DNA of 64,000 nucleotides. Origin: Peptacetobacter hiranonis (GTDB lineage: Bacteria > Bacillota > Clostridia > Peptostreptococcales > Peptostreptococcaceae). The notes under the pieces are model-generated. The model made no database searches. It was not told the DNA's origin and worked only from the letters and a program-made list of their open reading frames with translations. The translations under genes were made by a program, and so were the position numbers. Shown here one piece after another: positions 9,616 to 18,209 of the stretch. The stretch spans positions 1,798,001-1,862,000 of the forward strand of contig NZ_CP036523.1 in the NCBI RefSeq assembly GCF_008151785.1, written 5' to 3'. Position 1 is the stretch's first letter; every line of letters starts with the position of its first letter.

Positions 9616-10368
9616 TTATTTTCTTGCGTTGTCTAATACTTCTCTAGCTTCTCTTATTTTTTCTGCACTAGTCTGACATATTTCATATTCACTCATCATA
9701 GGAAGTCCCATACTTACGCCTTCTTTTCTATATTCCATTTTGCTATCTAAAGTAACTTTTCCAGACATATGGAATGAAGTAGCATTTGTATCTGCTAAGA
9801 ATTCTTTTATAACATTAGCATTAACTCCACTTCCTACTAATATTTCTATGTCATCTCCTGCTTTTTCTACTAATTCTTTTATTAAATCTTTTCCATCTAA
9901 AGCATTATTTTTATGCCCTGATGTAAGTATTGTTTTTATTCCTAATTTTTTAGCCTGTTCTAATGTTTCAAATGGATCTTTTGTCATATCAAAAGCTCTA
10001 TGTAATGTTACATGCATATCTCCAGCTTCTTTAACTAATTCTTCCATTTTTTCTACATCTAATGTTCCGTCTACATTTAAGCATCCAACAACTACACCAT
10101 CTGCCCCAGCATCTCTAAACATGGCAACTTCTTCTTTTAATATTTTAAATTCATTTTCTGTGTAATGGAAATCTCCAAATCTTGGTCTTAACAGTGCAAA
10201 TATTTTTATATCTGACTGTCTTCTTATTTCATTGTATAATGCTATACTTGGTGAAGTACCTCCTATTATTAAGTTAGCAGCAAGCTCTATTCTATCTGCC
10301 CCACCTTTATCAGCTTCTAAAGCTGATTCTACTGAATCCACACAACATTCTAGTACAAAATCCTTCAT
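9616..10368 (-). CDS. cutC: CutC family protein
   Basis: A 250-residue TIM-barrel protein matching CutC throughout: start VLECCVDSVESALEADKGGA, then DRIELAANLIIGGTSPS, LLRPRFGDFHYTENE, VVGCLNVDGTLD, LHRAFDM, TSGHKNNALDG and SFHMSGK near the C-terminus. Historically tied to copper tolerance, but the enzymatic function is unproven. It follows the hydrolase gene by 32 bp and is probably co-transcribed with it. Start supported by AGGAGG. Confidence 0.93.
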   Translation of the reverse strand: MKDFVLECCVDSVESALEADKGGADRIELAANLIIGGTSPSIALYNEIRRQSDIKIFALLRPRFGDFHYTENEFKILKEEVAMFRDAGADGVVVGCLNVDGTLDVEKMEELVKEAGDMHVTLHRAFDMTKDPFETLEQAKKLGIKTILTSGHKNNALDGKDLIKELVEKAGDDIEILVGSGVNANVIKEFLADTNATSFHMSGKVTLDSKMEYRKEGVSMGLPMMSEYEICQTSAEKIREAREVLDNARK

Positions 10369-10400
10369 GATTTCCTCCTGATTATTTATAATATTATATT

Positions 10401-11285
10401 TTAATTTATTTTATCGCCTATAAAATTACAGATACTTTCTACAGTTATATCTAGTTGTTTATTTTCAGGTATTATAGACTTTGTATCTCCTTTTTGAAGT
10501 CCATAATCTCCAAATGCAGAATGATTACCACCTTCTATTTCTACATACTCAGTATCTTTTGGAAGATCTTCTCTTGCTTTTATAAGATTTTCAAAATTTA
10601 TAACACCATCTTTACTACCCCAGATGGATAATACTTCTGCTCCTGTTTCTTTTATTTTATCCCCTGATGGATAAGATGCCAGATAAACAATTCCCTTTAT
10701 TTTATTATTTGCTTCCAATGCATTTGTCGCCATAGTTCCACCTAAAGAATGTCCTACTATAACCCAATTTTCAATGTCTTTATTTTCCTCAATTACTTTA
10801 TCTGCCTTATGAGATGAGAATATTGCCATATTAAACGGCATATCTACAGCAAATACTTTGTATCCATTTTGGGCTAATCTATTAGCAAGTGGTGCATATG
10901 CTTTAACATCAACCCTTGCTCCTGGGTAAATTATAACACCAGTATGAGATATTACATCTTTTGGTATAAATTCTGTTATATCCCCTTCAACTACTTTTAC
11001 CTCACTACTAGAAACTAAATTTTCTCTAGCTATGTCTTGTGGTTCGTAGGCATTTAGAAGCCATGCTAATGAGCTCACAAGAGCTATAATAACTACAGCT
11101 ATTACTATTTTAAATATTTTTTTATTTAATTTTCTTTTTTTCTGTCTCTCTTTTTCTTCGTTTTGTTTTTGTAATTCTTCTTCAGTTATTAAAGGTCTAT
11201 TTAGTTCCATAGTCAAGCTAAAAGTATCATATTTTTTTTCATTGTTCTTTTTTCTTCTGATTTTTGAGCTTTTATCGCTATGCAT
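10401..11285 (-). CDS. Membrane-anchored alpha/beta hydrolase
   Basis: A 294-residue protein. It has a charged N-terminal cytoplasmic part, a single membrane segment (about residues 58-78, ending SSLAWLL), then an alpha/beta hydrolase domain outside the membrane. Nucleophile elbow GHSLGG (178-183, Ser180), acid Asp in GSKDGV (about 226) and His in GGNHSAFG (about 255) complete a plausible triad; TGVIIYPGARVD forms the oxyanion strand. Resembles the Abhydrolase_5 group; substrate unknown (esterase or lipase-like). I start at the ATG at 11285 because GGAGG lies 8 bases before it; the upstream ATG at 11300 overlaps that site. Confidence 0.8.
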   Translation of the reverse strand: MHSDKSSKIRRKKNNEKKYDTFSLTMELNRPLITEEELQKQNEEKERQKKRKLNKKIFKIVIAVVIIALVSSLAWLLNAYEPQDIARENLVSSSEVKVVEGDITEFIPKDVISHTGVIIYPGARVDVKAYAPLANRLAQNGYKVFAVDMPFNMAIFSSHKADKVIEENKDIENWVIVGHSLGGTMATNALEANNKIKGIVYLASYPSGDKIKETGAEVLSIWGSKDGVINFENLIKAREDLPKDTEYVEIEGGNHSAFGDYGLQKGDTKSIIPENKQLDITVESICNFIGDKIN

Positions 11286-11450
11286 AACTTTTTCCTCCAT
11301 TTTTCGTGTTCATTATTATAGTTTAACTTAATGTTGTTTTTTTTTCAATATTATTGATTTTTTTCATATTAAATACACATACCGTTCTAAAGAATAATAT
11401 AAAATAAAGTCATCTTGTACATTTAAAATAATTTTTTCAAAATAAAAAAT

Positions 11451-11490
11451 ACTGCCACAGAACACCTTTAAAAGGTGTTCTTGTGACAGT
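11451..11490 (-). repeat. Terminal hairpin of IS91 copy 1 (oriIS candidate)
   Basis: Arms ACTGCCACAGAACACCTTT and AAAGGTGTTCTTGTGACAGT pair almost completely. It is located just inside the end downstream of the transposase, where IS91-family replication origins lie. Confidence 0.6.
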
Positions 11491-11505
11491 ACCTTTAACT
11501 GACAC

Positions 11506-11733
11506 CTAACGGTCGTCAGTTTTTTTGTATTCAAATTTAGCTCCACAATTAGGACAAATTAATTCTGGCATATTTTTTTCATTTAGCGAAGCTATCGCTC
11601 CCAATGAAAAGAATGCATCTTGTCTTAGTTCTTCTAATATAAATTCTGGTACTCCTTTTTCAAATCCACAAGACTTACATTCATAATTGTATAACTTTTG
11701 TCCTTTACTCATTTCTTCTAATTCTTTTAGCAT
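11506..11733 (-). CDS. IS91-associated small zinc-ribbon protein
   Basis: 75 residues with two CxxC pairs: YECKSCGFEKG near residues 18-28 and ELICPNCGAKFEY near the C-terminus, forming a zinc ribbon. It sits inside the repeated unit downstream of the transposase, and the same protein occurs in copy 2. Its conservation with the element suggests an accessory role, but I know of no defined function. It could also be a passenger. Confidence 0.65.
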   Translation of the reverse strand: MLKELEEMSKGQKLYNYECKSCGFEKGVPEFILEELRQDAFFSLGAIASLNEKNMPELICPNCGAKFEYKKTDDR

Positions 11734-11820
11734 ACTATTTCTCCTAATAATTTTAATTACACTAATTATACACTATTATTTATATTTGAGTATAGCAAAG
11801 CTAGCCTATTTAATAGACTT

Positions 11821-13095
11821 TTAAAATAATTCTTTTTGTGTTGTTGTATTCAAAGAAATTTCTTTTTCTATAATTTCTTCGTAGATTATTCTTTTATAAT
11901 TTGATTTATCTAGTACATTATATATTAATCCATATTTATAATGCCATATTTCCCATAGAATCATGTCTTTTCCACACTTTTTACAAATATAAGGATTTAC
12001 TCCAAATGATTCTATCAATCTATCTTTAAAATTTTTCTTTACTGTATTCTTCTTTTTTATCAGCTTAGATATATTTCTGTGTCTCATAAAATTATATAAT
12101 TTCAATATTTCTATGCTTAATTTATTTTTTACTCTTGAATATAGACCGTATCTTCTTGCAACTCTAAAACCCTTCGGGTGAATATGTTGGGTTATTTTAC
12201 CTATAAATTCTAATACATTTACAGTTATTTCTCTTTTTCCCTTAGGTTTTTTGTTTTCATACCAGTAAGTTACATTTTTCCCATCGTAATTAATTATTCT
12301 ATACTCAGCGATAGCTGGTCTAGCCAAATATCTACCTATATATTGAGTTGCCTGTTTTATATTAGTTAAACGTCTTTCTGCATTTACATAGAATTCTTTC
12401 TTATATAACTTATTTATCAAATTTCTAGTTTTTCTATCTCTAAAGTTGTTTTTTATTATATCTAGTACCAACTTTCGCCATACTTTTTTCATATATGTAT
12501 ACGGTATGAAATCTAATTTTTTAAACCACTTATTATTTCTATCTATTCCACCTTCGGTGTATAAGGCATGTATGTGAGGATTCCATTTTAAATCTCCACC
12601 AAAAGTGTGTACTACAGCAATTACCCCTAATTCATAATCTCCCTTTGTTTTCTTTTTATGAAAACTATCTAATACCTTATATGTAGCATCTTGTAAATCT
12701 TTTAAAAGCTCTCGCTTTCTGTAGAAATAGACTCTTAACTCCTCTGGAATTGTGAAAACTGCATGTCTATGAGAAACATCAAGAATATTTTCTACCTGTT
12801 TTTCTGCCCATTCCATAGAATATTTTCTTCCACACTTTGTGCAAAACTTACTTTTACAAGTGAACCCTTGAATATACTCCTCTCCACAGTCTATACATTT
12901 ATGTTTTATATATCCTTTTTCTATATTTCCACAATTTAAAGCCTTTATTACAGTATTTTCTATCTGATCCCTCATTTCTCTTCTAACTTTATTCCAATAT
13001 TTTAGTTTGAATTCTTCAAAGTGATTTTTTAATATTTTCTTAATGATTTTTTCATCTTTTTGTTTTTTCAATACATTCATATTACTATTGTACAT
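11821..13095 (-). CDS. IS91 family transposase (HUH/Y2)
   Basis: A 424-residue rolling-circle transposase. The N-terminal zinc-binding domain (cysteines in CIDC, TCKSKFCTKCG, residues 67-88) is followed by FTIPEELR and the catalytic Y2_Tnp domain. The HUH motif is HIH at 174-176 in WNPHIHALYTEGG. Twin catalytic tyrosines Y252 and Y256 are in QYIGRYLARP. A second Cys pair (ICKKCGKD) lies near the C-terminus. All catalytic residues are intact, so this copy should be active. Identical protein at 46829-48103. Confidence 0.93.
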   Translation of the reverse strand: MYNSNMNVLKKQKDEKIIKKILKNHFEEFKLKYWNKVRREMRDQIENTVIKALNCGNIEKGYIKHKCIDCGEEYIQGFTCKSKFCTKCGRKYSMEWAEKQVENILDVSHRHAVFTIPEELRVYFYRKRELLKDLQDATYKVLDSFHKKKTKGDYELGVIAVVHTFGGDLKWNPHIHALYTEGGIDRNNKWFKKLDFIPYTYMKKVWRKLVLDIIKNNFRDRKTRNLINKLYKKEFYVNAERRLTNIKQATQYIGRYLARPAIAEYRIINYDGKNVTYWYENKKPKGKREITVNVLEFIGKITQHIHPKGFRVARRYGLYSRVKNKLSIEILKLYNFMRHRNISKLIKKKNTVKKNFKDRLIESFGVNPYICKKCGKDMILWEIWHYKYGLIYNVLDKSNYKRIIYEEIIEKEISLNTTTQKELF

Positions 13096-13143
13096 AAGTT
13101 TTCCACAGTTTTAAATTATTATAATTTCCTTAGGAATAAAAAA

Positions 13144-13170
13144 GCTTCCTACCAATAGATAATAGAAAGC
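13144..13170 (-). terminator. Terminator of the nan operon
   Basis: Stem GCTTTCTA / TAGGAAGC (one wobble) followed in minus sense by six T residues. Those T residues coincide with the outer edge of IS91 copy 1. It sits 7 bp after the nanR stop. Confidence 0.75.
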
Positions 13171-13176
13171 AATTTT

Positions 13177-14022
13177 TTACTCATTATACAATTTTATCGC
13201 ATCAGTAGTCTTAATCTTTCTCTCAACAACCTCAGCAGACTTCTCTTTAACAACCTGAGTATACACAAGATCTATAATAAAGAACTGTGCCAGCTTTGAA
13301 GAAATCGAACCTGTCTCAAGTATACTCTCTCCAGAAAAATACCCTAAATTAACATCTGAAATATCTCTCAGCCTAGAACTCTTGTCCTCTGTAACAGAAA
13401 TAACACTCGCTCCATTTGCCTTTGCAATATTAACTGTCTTTATAATCTCGTCTGTTTCTCCAGAATGAGAAATAGCTACAATAACATCATCTTCATCCAT
13501 AAGTGATGCCATCATAATCATATTGTGGCTACTATCAAGTGACATACAGTTAAACCCTATTCTAGAAAACTTGTAGTTAGAATCCTCCGCAGTCATACCA
13601 GAATATCCTATACCTATAAAGAAAACTTTCTTGGCATTTATAATCATATCTGTAGCCTTTTCGATATCATTTCCATCTATTATATTAAAAGTATTTTCTA
13701 ATATTCTTATATTAGAATTAAATAATTTTCTGGCACTTTCCATAACGCCTTCATCATTTTCTATACTTCTATTTATAATTTTTCTATTTTTTAATCCTGA
13801 TATTTCCCGAGCTAATGTAACCTTAAAATCTTGTAGTCCACTATATCCCATTTTCTTAGAAAATCTAGTTATAGTAGCCTCTCCTATTCCACTTTCCTTA
13901 GCTATCTGAGATATTGACTTATAAAAAACATCCTCGATATTTTCCTTTATATACTCGATTAATACTTTATCAGATTTCGTTGCTTTAAAATTTGGTTCTT
14001 CAAGCTGTTTTAATATACTCAT
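13177..14022 (-). CDS. RpiR family regulator of sialic acid catabolism (NanR-type)
   Basis: A 281-residue protein. The N-terminal HTH_6 domain (residues 1-75) contains ISQIAKESGIGEATITRFSK. The SIS sugar-phosphate isomerase fold (about 110-250) has FFIGIGYSGMTAEDSNYK, VIAISHSGETDEIIKT and SVTEDKSSRLRD; it probably senses ManNAc-6-P or GlcNAc-6-P as other clostridial NanR proteins do (family knowledge). It is the last gene of the nan cluster, its ATG immediately following the nanK stop, with the ribosome site GGAGG inside the last nanK codons. Confidence 0.85.
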   Translation of the reverse strand: MSILKQLEEPNFKATKSDKVLIEYIKENIEDVFYKSISQIAKESGIGEATITRFSKKMGYSGLQDFKVTLAREISGLKNRKIINRSIENDEGVMESARKLFNSNIRILENTFNIIDGNDIEKATDMIINAKKVFFIGIGYSGMTAEDSNYKFSRIGFNCMSLDSSHNMIMMASLMDEDDVIVAISHSGETDEIIKTVNIAKANGASVISVTEDKSSRLRDISDVNLGYFSGESILETGSISSKLAQFFIIDLVYTQVVKEKSAEVVERKIKTTDAIKLYNE

Positions 14023-14922
14023 TTATTCCTCCGCATGTTTATTTAAAAAGTTGCGTAGAGCTCCTATCATACCTGCACTATTTTTCATATATGCAAATTC
14101 TATTCTTGTATTCTCATAAACTCTTTCAACTAATATTTTCTTTAATTCTTCATCTAAAATTGGTCTTATGTACTCTTCCTGAGCCATTATTCCTCCACCT
14201 AGAATTACAGTATCTGGATTTACAAGGTATGCTACATTAGAAATACCTAAAGCTAAAACTCTTATCATTTCTTTTAAAGATAATACGCATATCTCATCTC
14301 CAGCTTTTGCCTCTTCAAATATTATTTTACCATTTAAATCTTTATAGTCCATATTTTTTAATCTTGCTACCTTTTTTACAAGGCTAGAAGTTGAAGCTAA
14401 ATCCTGGAATGAATTTCCTTCTATTATTGTATGTCCTATTTCTCCGGCACTATTGCAGCAACCATTGTGTATTTTACCATCTATTATTACTGCTCCTCCT
14501 ATACCTGTTCCTATAGTCATACATACAGATGTTTTACTTCCTTTTCCTGATCCTAACCATGCTTCTCCAAGTCCTGCACAGTTTACATCATTTTCAACTT
14601 CACAAGGTATATTAAATTCTTTTTCTATTTCTTTCTTAAATTCAAGTCCTGTATATCCTGGTATTATACTTTCTATAGCGTAGACGATTTTTCCTTCTTC
14701 TGGATCTACCATACCTGCTGTAGATACACATATACCTTTTATATCATCATTTTCTTCTATATATTTTCTACTTATATTTTTAGATTTTTCAAGAATTCCA
14801 GGTCCACCTTTTTCAAGAGCTTCAGTGTCCATTTCCTGTCTATCTAATATTTCTCCTAATTCATTAGCTAATCCGTATTTTATAGAAGTTCCGCCGATAT
14901 CTATACAAACATATTTACTCAT
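14023..14922 (-). CDS. nanK: ROK family N-acetylmannosamine kinase
   Basis: A 299-residue ROK kinase: phosphate-binding CIDIGGTSIKYG (6-17), CVSTAGMVDPEEGKI, catalytic ENDVNCAGLGEAW, MTIGTGIGGAVI and AGEIGHTIIEG. The CxCGxxGC zinc motif that usually follows GHT in ROK kinases is missing, as in some Gram-positive members. Location between nanQ and nanR makes ManNAc kinase the natural role, converting ManNAc to ManNAc-6-P for NanE. A glucokinase-like activity cannot be excluded. Confidence 0.82.
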   Translation of the reverse strand: MSKYVCIDIGGTSIKYGLANELGEILDRQEMDTEALEKGGPGILEKSKNISRKYIEENDDIKGICVSTAGMVDPEEGKIVYAIESIIPGYTGLEFKKEIEKEFNIPCEVENDVNCAGLGEAWLGSGKGSKTSVCMTIGTGIGGAVIIDGKIHNGCCNSAGEIGHTIIEGNSFQDLASTSSLVKKVARLKNMDYKDLNGKIIFEEAKAGDEICVLSLKEMIRVLALGISNVAYLVNPDTVILGGGIMAQEEYIRPILDEELKKILVERVYENTRIEFAYMKNSAGMIGALRNFLNKHAEE

Positions 14923-15004
14923 TTTGATTCCTCCGATTTATAAATCTTTAATATATTAACATATTATTTATTTTTCTTCAAGTTTAGCGCTTTTACGCAA
15001 AAAA

Positions 15005-15027
15005 GAGGCTAATTATAAAATAGCCTC
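15005..15027 (-). terminator. Terminator between nanQ and nanK
   Basis: Stem GAGGCTA / TAGCCTC followed in minus sense by six T residues, 21 bp after nanQ. It implies partial termination, or a separate promoter for nanK-nanR in the 15004-14923 gap. Confidence 0.8.
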
Positions 15028-15048
15028 CTTAATTATCTTTATATTCAA

Positions 15049-15507
15049 CTATTTTATTATAACTTTGAAAATCGCTTTTTTTATTGAGCTTTTTTCTTCA
15101 CCAGCTTTTAGCGCTGTCATGTGTGCATCTTCAGGATAGCATACTAAAAAGTCTCCACTTCTAAGTACTACTTCTGAATTAACTGCATCTCCTTCTAATG
15201 GAAGAAAATCTCCTTCTTCCTGGAATTCTTTCTGTTCTAAGTTTTCTATGAAGTTAAGAGCTATTCTTTCTTCTCCACTTAACATTATGTGTACATCTAT
15301 ATATTTTCTATGAGCTTCCCAGAATCTTTCTTCTTTTACAGTTGTATCGTATCCAACTATATTTACAAAGAAATCATCTCCATCTATTACATGAGATCCT
15401 TTTTCAAAATCTAAAAGATTGTTTTCCTTTGCATATTCAAAGCATTTTTTTATATCTTCTGGTAAAACTGAATTTGTTTTATCATAGTTTATATTTCCAA
15501 AGATCAT
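15049..15507 (-). CDS. nanQ: YhcH/YjgK/YiaL family protein (NanQ-like)
   Basis: A 152-residue cupin-like protein with KYIDVHIMLSGEERIAL, GDFLVCYPEDAHMTAL and KKAIFKVI, hallmarks of the YhcH family. E. coli NanQ speeds opening of cyclic N-acetylneuraminate. Within a nan operon that role is likely: anomer handling just before NanA. Length matches the family (about 150 residues). Start supported by GGAGG. Confidence 0.85.
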   Translation of the reverse strand: MIFGNINYDKTNSVLPEDIKKCFEYAKENNLLDFEKGSHVIDGDDFFVNIVGYDTTVKEERFWEAHRKYIDVHIMLSGEERIALNFIENLEQKEFQEEGDFLPLEGDAVNSEVVLRSGDFLVCYPEDAHMTALKAGEEKSSIKKAIFKVIIK

Positions 15508-15530
15508 TTTACTTTCCTCCGTATAATTTT

Positions 15531-15560
15531 TTAGAGTAACCGCAATTGCGATTACTCTAA
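15531..15560 (-). repeat. Intercistronic stem-loop in the nan operon
   Basis: Perfect 9-bp arms TTAGAGTAA / TTACTCTAA with an inner CGCA..TGCG pairing. No T-run follows on the minus strand, so it is not a standard terminator. The arms share AGAGTAA/TTACTCT with the hairpin at 18183-18204. Confidence 0.6.
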
Positions 15561-15620
15561 ATTGTTAGATGATATAATTTAAATTATATAAGCACTTTGG
15601 TTGGTTGCAATTTTATATAA

Positions 15621-17120
15621 TTAGTTTTTACCGTAGAATACAGTTGTTTCTGATTTTGCTTCTTTTCCATCTTTGTTAGTGAATTTACTTACTATTAAAC
15701 CAACAACTACACATATAGCTATTGTTATTAAAGAGTATGCCCAGTAAGTAACTTCTGGTACAAAGTATTTTAAGTATACTACTACTATTGCTGATGCTAT
15801 AAATCCTGCATAAGCACCTTTGCTATCTGCTTTTTTAGAGAATGCTCCAAGTATAAATACTCCAGCTAAAACTCCTAGAACAAGTCCCATGAAACTATTG
15901 AACCATTCATAAGCTGATTTTATATTTCCACTAGCAAGTACTATTGCTACTATTATTGCAAATATTCCTACTCCTAATGATACATACTGTGCTATTTTAG
16001 TCTGTCTTTCCATTGGAATTTCTTCTTTAGATAATAGAGCCTGTATATCTAGAACCCAACTTGTTGCAACTGAGTTTAATCCAGTTGATAAAGTTGACTG
16101 AGATGCTGCATATATTGCTGCTAAAAGTATTCCAGTTACACCTACTGGTAATTCATAAGCTATATATGATGCAAATATCTGGTCCTGCTGAACAGTCTGA
16201 GCAAGTTCTGGATTCTGTCCGTAGAATACGAATAAGCAAGTTCCTATTAAATAGAATATTGTTGCTAATCCCATTGAAAGTATTCCGTTTCCATAAGTCA
16301 TTTTATTTAACTGTTTTATATCTGTTGTAGTTGTAAATCTCTGAACAACATCCTGACTTGATACATAAGATGATAATGTATTAAGACCAGCACCAAAGAA
16401 TATTATAAATGCACTTGTGTGTAAGAAGTTTGGATCGAATAATTTTTCATCAGGTAATAAGAATTTATTTCCTGTTGTAAGAGTACTCATTACTTCTCCA
16501 AATCCACCGTTTATCTGGCTTATCATGTATATTAACGCACCACTTACACCTATTATAAGAACCATTCCCTGTATGAAATCTGTCCATAAAACGGCTTTTA
16601 AACCACCAGTGTAAGAGTATATTATTGCTATTATACCCATTACTACTATAAGAACATTTACATTTATACCTGTTAATGTTGAAAGTACTACAGATGGAAG
16701 GTACATTATTATTGACATACGTCCTATCTGATATATTATGAACATTAGAGCACCTAATATTCTAAGACCTTTGCTTTCATATCTCATTTCAAGATACTGA
16801 TAAGCTGTATCTATTTCTAACCTACTGTATAAAGGAAGGAAGTATCTTATAGTTAAAGGTATTGCTATAAACATACCTAACTGAGCAAACCATAAAATCC
16901 AGCTTCCTGCGTATGAGTTTCCTGCTAGCGAAAGGAATGATATTGGACTTAGTAAAGTCGCGAATATTGAAACTGATGTAACCCACCATGGTATAGTACC
17001 ATCACCTTTAAAGAATTCCTTTCCTTTCATCTCCTTTTTCGAGAAGAAAAGTCCAGCGAATAAAACCGCTAGTAGATAAACTACTAATACGACTAAATCG
17101 ATCATCGTAAATCCTACCAT
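15621..17120 (-). CDS. Sodium:solute symporter family sialic acid transporter
   Basis: A 499-residue polytopic protein of the SSS family with about 13 membrane spans. Recognisable stretches are the TM1 start LVVLVVYLLAVLFAGLFFSK, WWVTSVSIFATLLSPISFLS, TAYQYLEMRY, YTGGLKAVLWTDFIQG and YAASQSTLSTGLNSVATSW. It sits between nanA and nanQ, replacing the TRAP or MFS importers of other nan clusters, so Neu5Ac uptake driven by Na+ is the clear expectation (context inference). Start ATG at 17120 has GGAGG 10 bases upstream. Confidence 0.87.
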   Translation of the reverse strand: MVGFTMIDLVVLVVYLLAVLFAGLFFSKKEMKGKEFFKGDGTIPWWVTSVSIFATLLSPISFLSLAGNSYAGSWILWFAQLGMFIAIPLTIRYFLPLYSRLEIDTAYQYLEMRYESKGLRILGALMFIIYQIGRMSIIMYLPSVVLSTLTGINVNVLIVVMGIIAIIYSYTGGLKAVLWTDFIQGMVLIIGVSGALIYMISQINGGFGEVMSTLTTGNKFLLPDEKLFDPNFLHTSAFIIFFGAGLNTLSSYVSSQDVVQRFTTTTDIKQLNKMTYGNGILSMGLATIFYLIGTCLFVFYGQNPELAQTVQQDQIFASYIAYELPVGVTGILLAAIYAASQSTLSTGLNSVATSWVLDIQALLSKEEIPMERQTKIAQYVSLGVGIFAIIVAIVLASGNIKSAYEWFNSFMGLVLGVLAGVFILGAFSKKADSKGAYAGFIASAIVVVYLKYFVPEVTYWAYSLITIAICVVVGLIVSKFTNKDGKEAKSETTVFYGKN

Positions 17121-17176
17121 TATTTATAATCCTCCATTGACTTATATATAATCTATCCCTATTTATTACTTATTTA

Positions 17177-18058
17177 TTAAAAATATTTTTTGTGTATTTC
17201 TTTAGCTCTTGCTGCCATTTCTGGAGTTGTTTTTTTCATTGGTTCTCTACAAAGACCAGCGTGTACTCCTTCTTCTTCTAACATAGCTTTTATTGTGTGA
17301 TATAATCCGTTATCTAATATATCTGTTATTAAATCATTTGTTACATGCTGTATTTCTCTAGCTTCTTCTATTTTTCCAGCCTGAGCAAGTTCAAATATCT
17401 GTCTAGCTCTAACACCGTTTACATTGAAAGTAGAACCTATAGCTCCATCTACTCCTAAAACTGTAGCTGGTAACATCATTTCGTCGAATCCAGCAAATAT
17501 TAATTTATTAGGGAATGCTTTTCTCATTCTTTCTAATAAGTAGAAGTCTGCTGCAGTGAATTTAACACCTATTATTTTTTCATTTTCGAATAATTCTGCG
17601 AACTGATCTAAACTCATGTTTACACCTGTTAAGAATGGTATTGAGTATATTATTAATCTGTTATCTACTGAGTTTATTATTGTGTTATAGTAGTGTTTTA
17701 TTTCTTCAAAATCGAATTTATAGTAGAATGGTGTAACTGCACTTATTGCATCGTATCCTAAATCTGTTGTGAATTTTGCAAGTTCTACAGCTTCTTTTAA
17801 GTTTACTGAACCAACCTGAGCTATTAATTTTATTTCGTCTTTAGCTTCATCTTTAGCTATTTCAAATATTCTTTTCTTTTCATCAGTTGAAAGCATGAAG
17901 TTTTCTCCTGTACTTCCACCAACATATAATCCATCAACTTTCATTTTATCTATATTGTGTCTTATTATTTCTCTTGTCCCCTGTTCGTTTACGTTTCCAT
18001 TTTCATCAAAAGAAACTAATAATGCTGAATAAATACCTTTCATATCTGTTGTTTTCAT
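17177..18058 (-). CDS. nanA: N-acetylneuraminate lyase
   Basis: A 293-residue class I aldolase splitting Neu5Ac into ManNAc and pyruvate. GGSTGE (47-52) binds the pyruvate carboxylate. Tyr138 is in IIYSIPFLTGV, and the Schiff-base Lys166 is in GVKFTAADFYLLE, positions nearly identical to E. coli NanA. I place the start at the ATG at 18058: GGAGG lies 9 bases upstream, while the longer reading begins with TTG inside the ribosome site. Second gene of the nan operon. Confidence 0.93.
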   Translation of the reverse strand: MKTTDMKGIYSALLVSFDENGNVNEQGTREIIRHNIDKMKVDGLYVGGSTGENFMLSTDEKKRIFEIAKDEAKDEIKLIAQVGSVNLKEAVELAKFTTDLGYDAISAVTPFYYKFDFEEIKHYYNTIINSVDNRLIIYSIPFLTGVNMSLDQFAELFENEKIIGVKFTAADFYLLERMRKAFPNKLIFAGFDEMMLPATVLGVDGAIGSTFNVNGVRARQIFELAQAGKIEEAREIQHVTNDLITDILDNGLYHTIKAMLEEEGVHAGLCREPMKKTTPEMAARAKEIHKKYF

Positions 18059-18182
18059 TTTCCAATCCTCCAAATTTTTATAATTTATTTTATTTTTTAT
18101 TTACGCATCCTTTACGGATGAAAGTTACATTTTTTAATTAACGTTTTCCTAAACGTCGCAATATTCTTTATTTTCAAACCAA

Positions 18183-18204
18183 AGAGTAAGTAATGACTTA
18201 CTCT
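18183..18204 (-). repeat. Stem-loop between nanE and nanA
   Basis: Arms AGAGTAAGT / ACTTACTCT around AATG, immediately after nanE; in minus sense followed by TTTGGTTTG. It is probably a partial terminator or mRNA-stability hairpin. Arms resemble those at 15531-15560. Confidence 0.6.
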
Positions 18205-18209
18205 TGCTA

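Larger units (their letters stand above)
11442..13143 (-). mobile_element. IS91-family insertion sequence, copy 1
   Basis: About 1.7 kb repeated at 46450-48151, offset 35008. The stretches I compared are identical, including both proteins. It holds an HUH/Y2 transposase, a small zinc-ribbon gene and a strong hairpin at the 3' (probable oriIS) end. There are no terminal inverted repeats, as expected for rolling-circle IS91 elements. Both ends fall in runs of six A, so the exact boundary is uncertain by several bases. The right end abuts the nanR terminator. Confidence 0.88.

Noticed and set aside
11364-11546. A 60-codon frame crossing the left edge of IS91 copy 1
   Set aside because: It spans the IS junction, overlaps the zinc-ribbon gene in another frame, lacks a ribosome site and is interrupted differently at copy 2.
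15531-15560. Terminator after the sialic acid symporter
   Set aside because: The stem is perfect but in minus sense it is followed by A residues, not T, so it is listed as an intercistronic hairpin.
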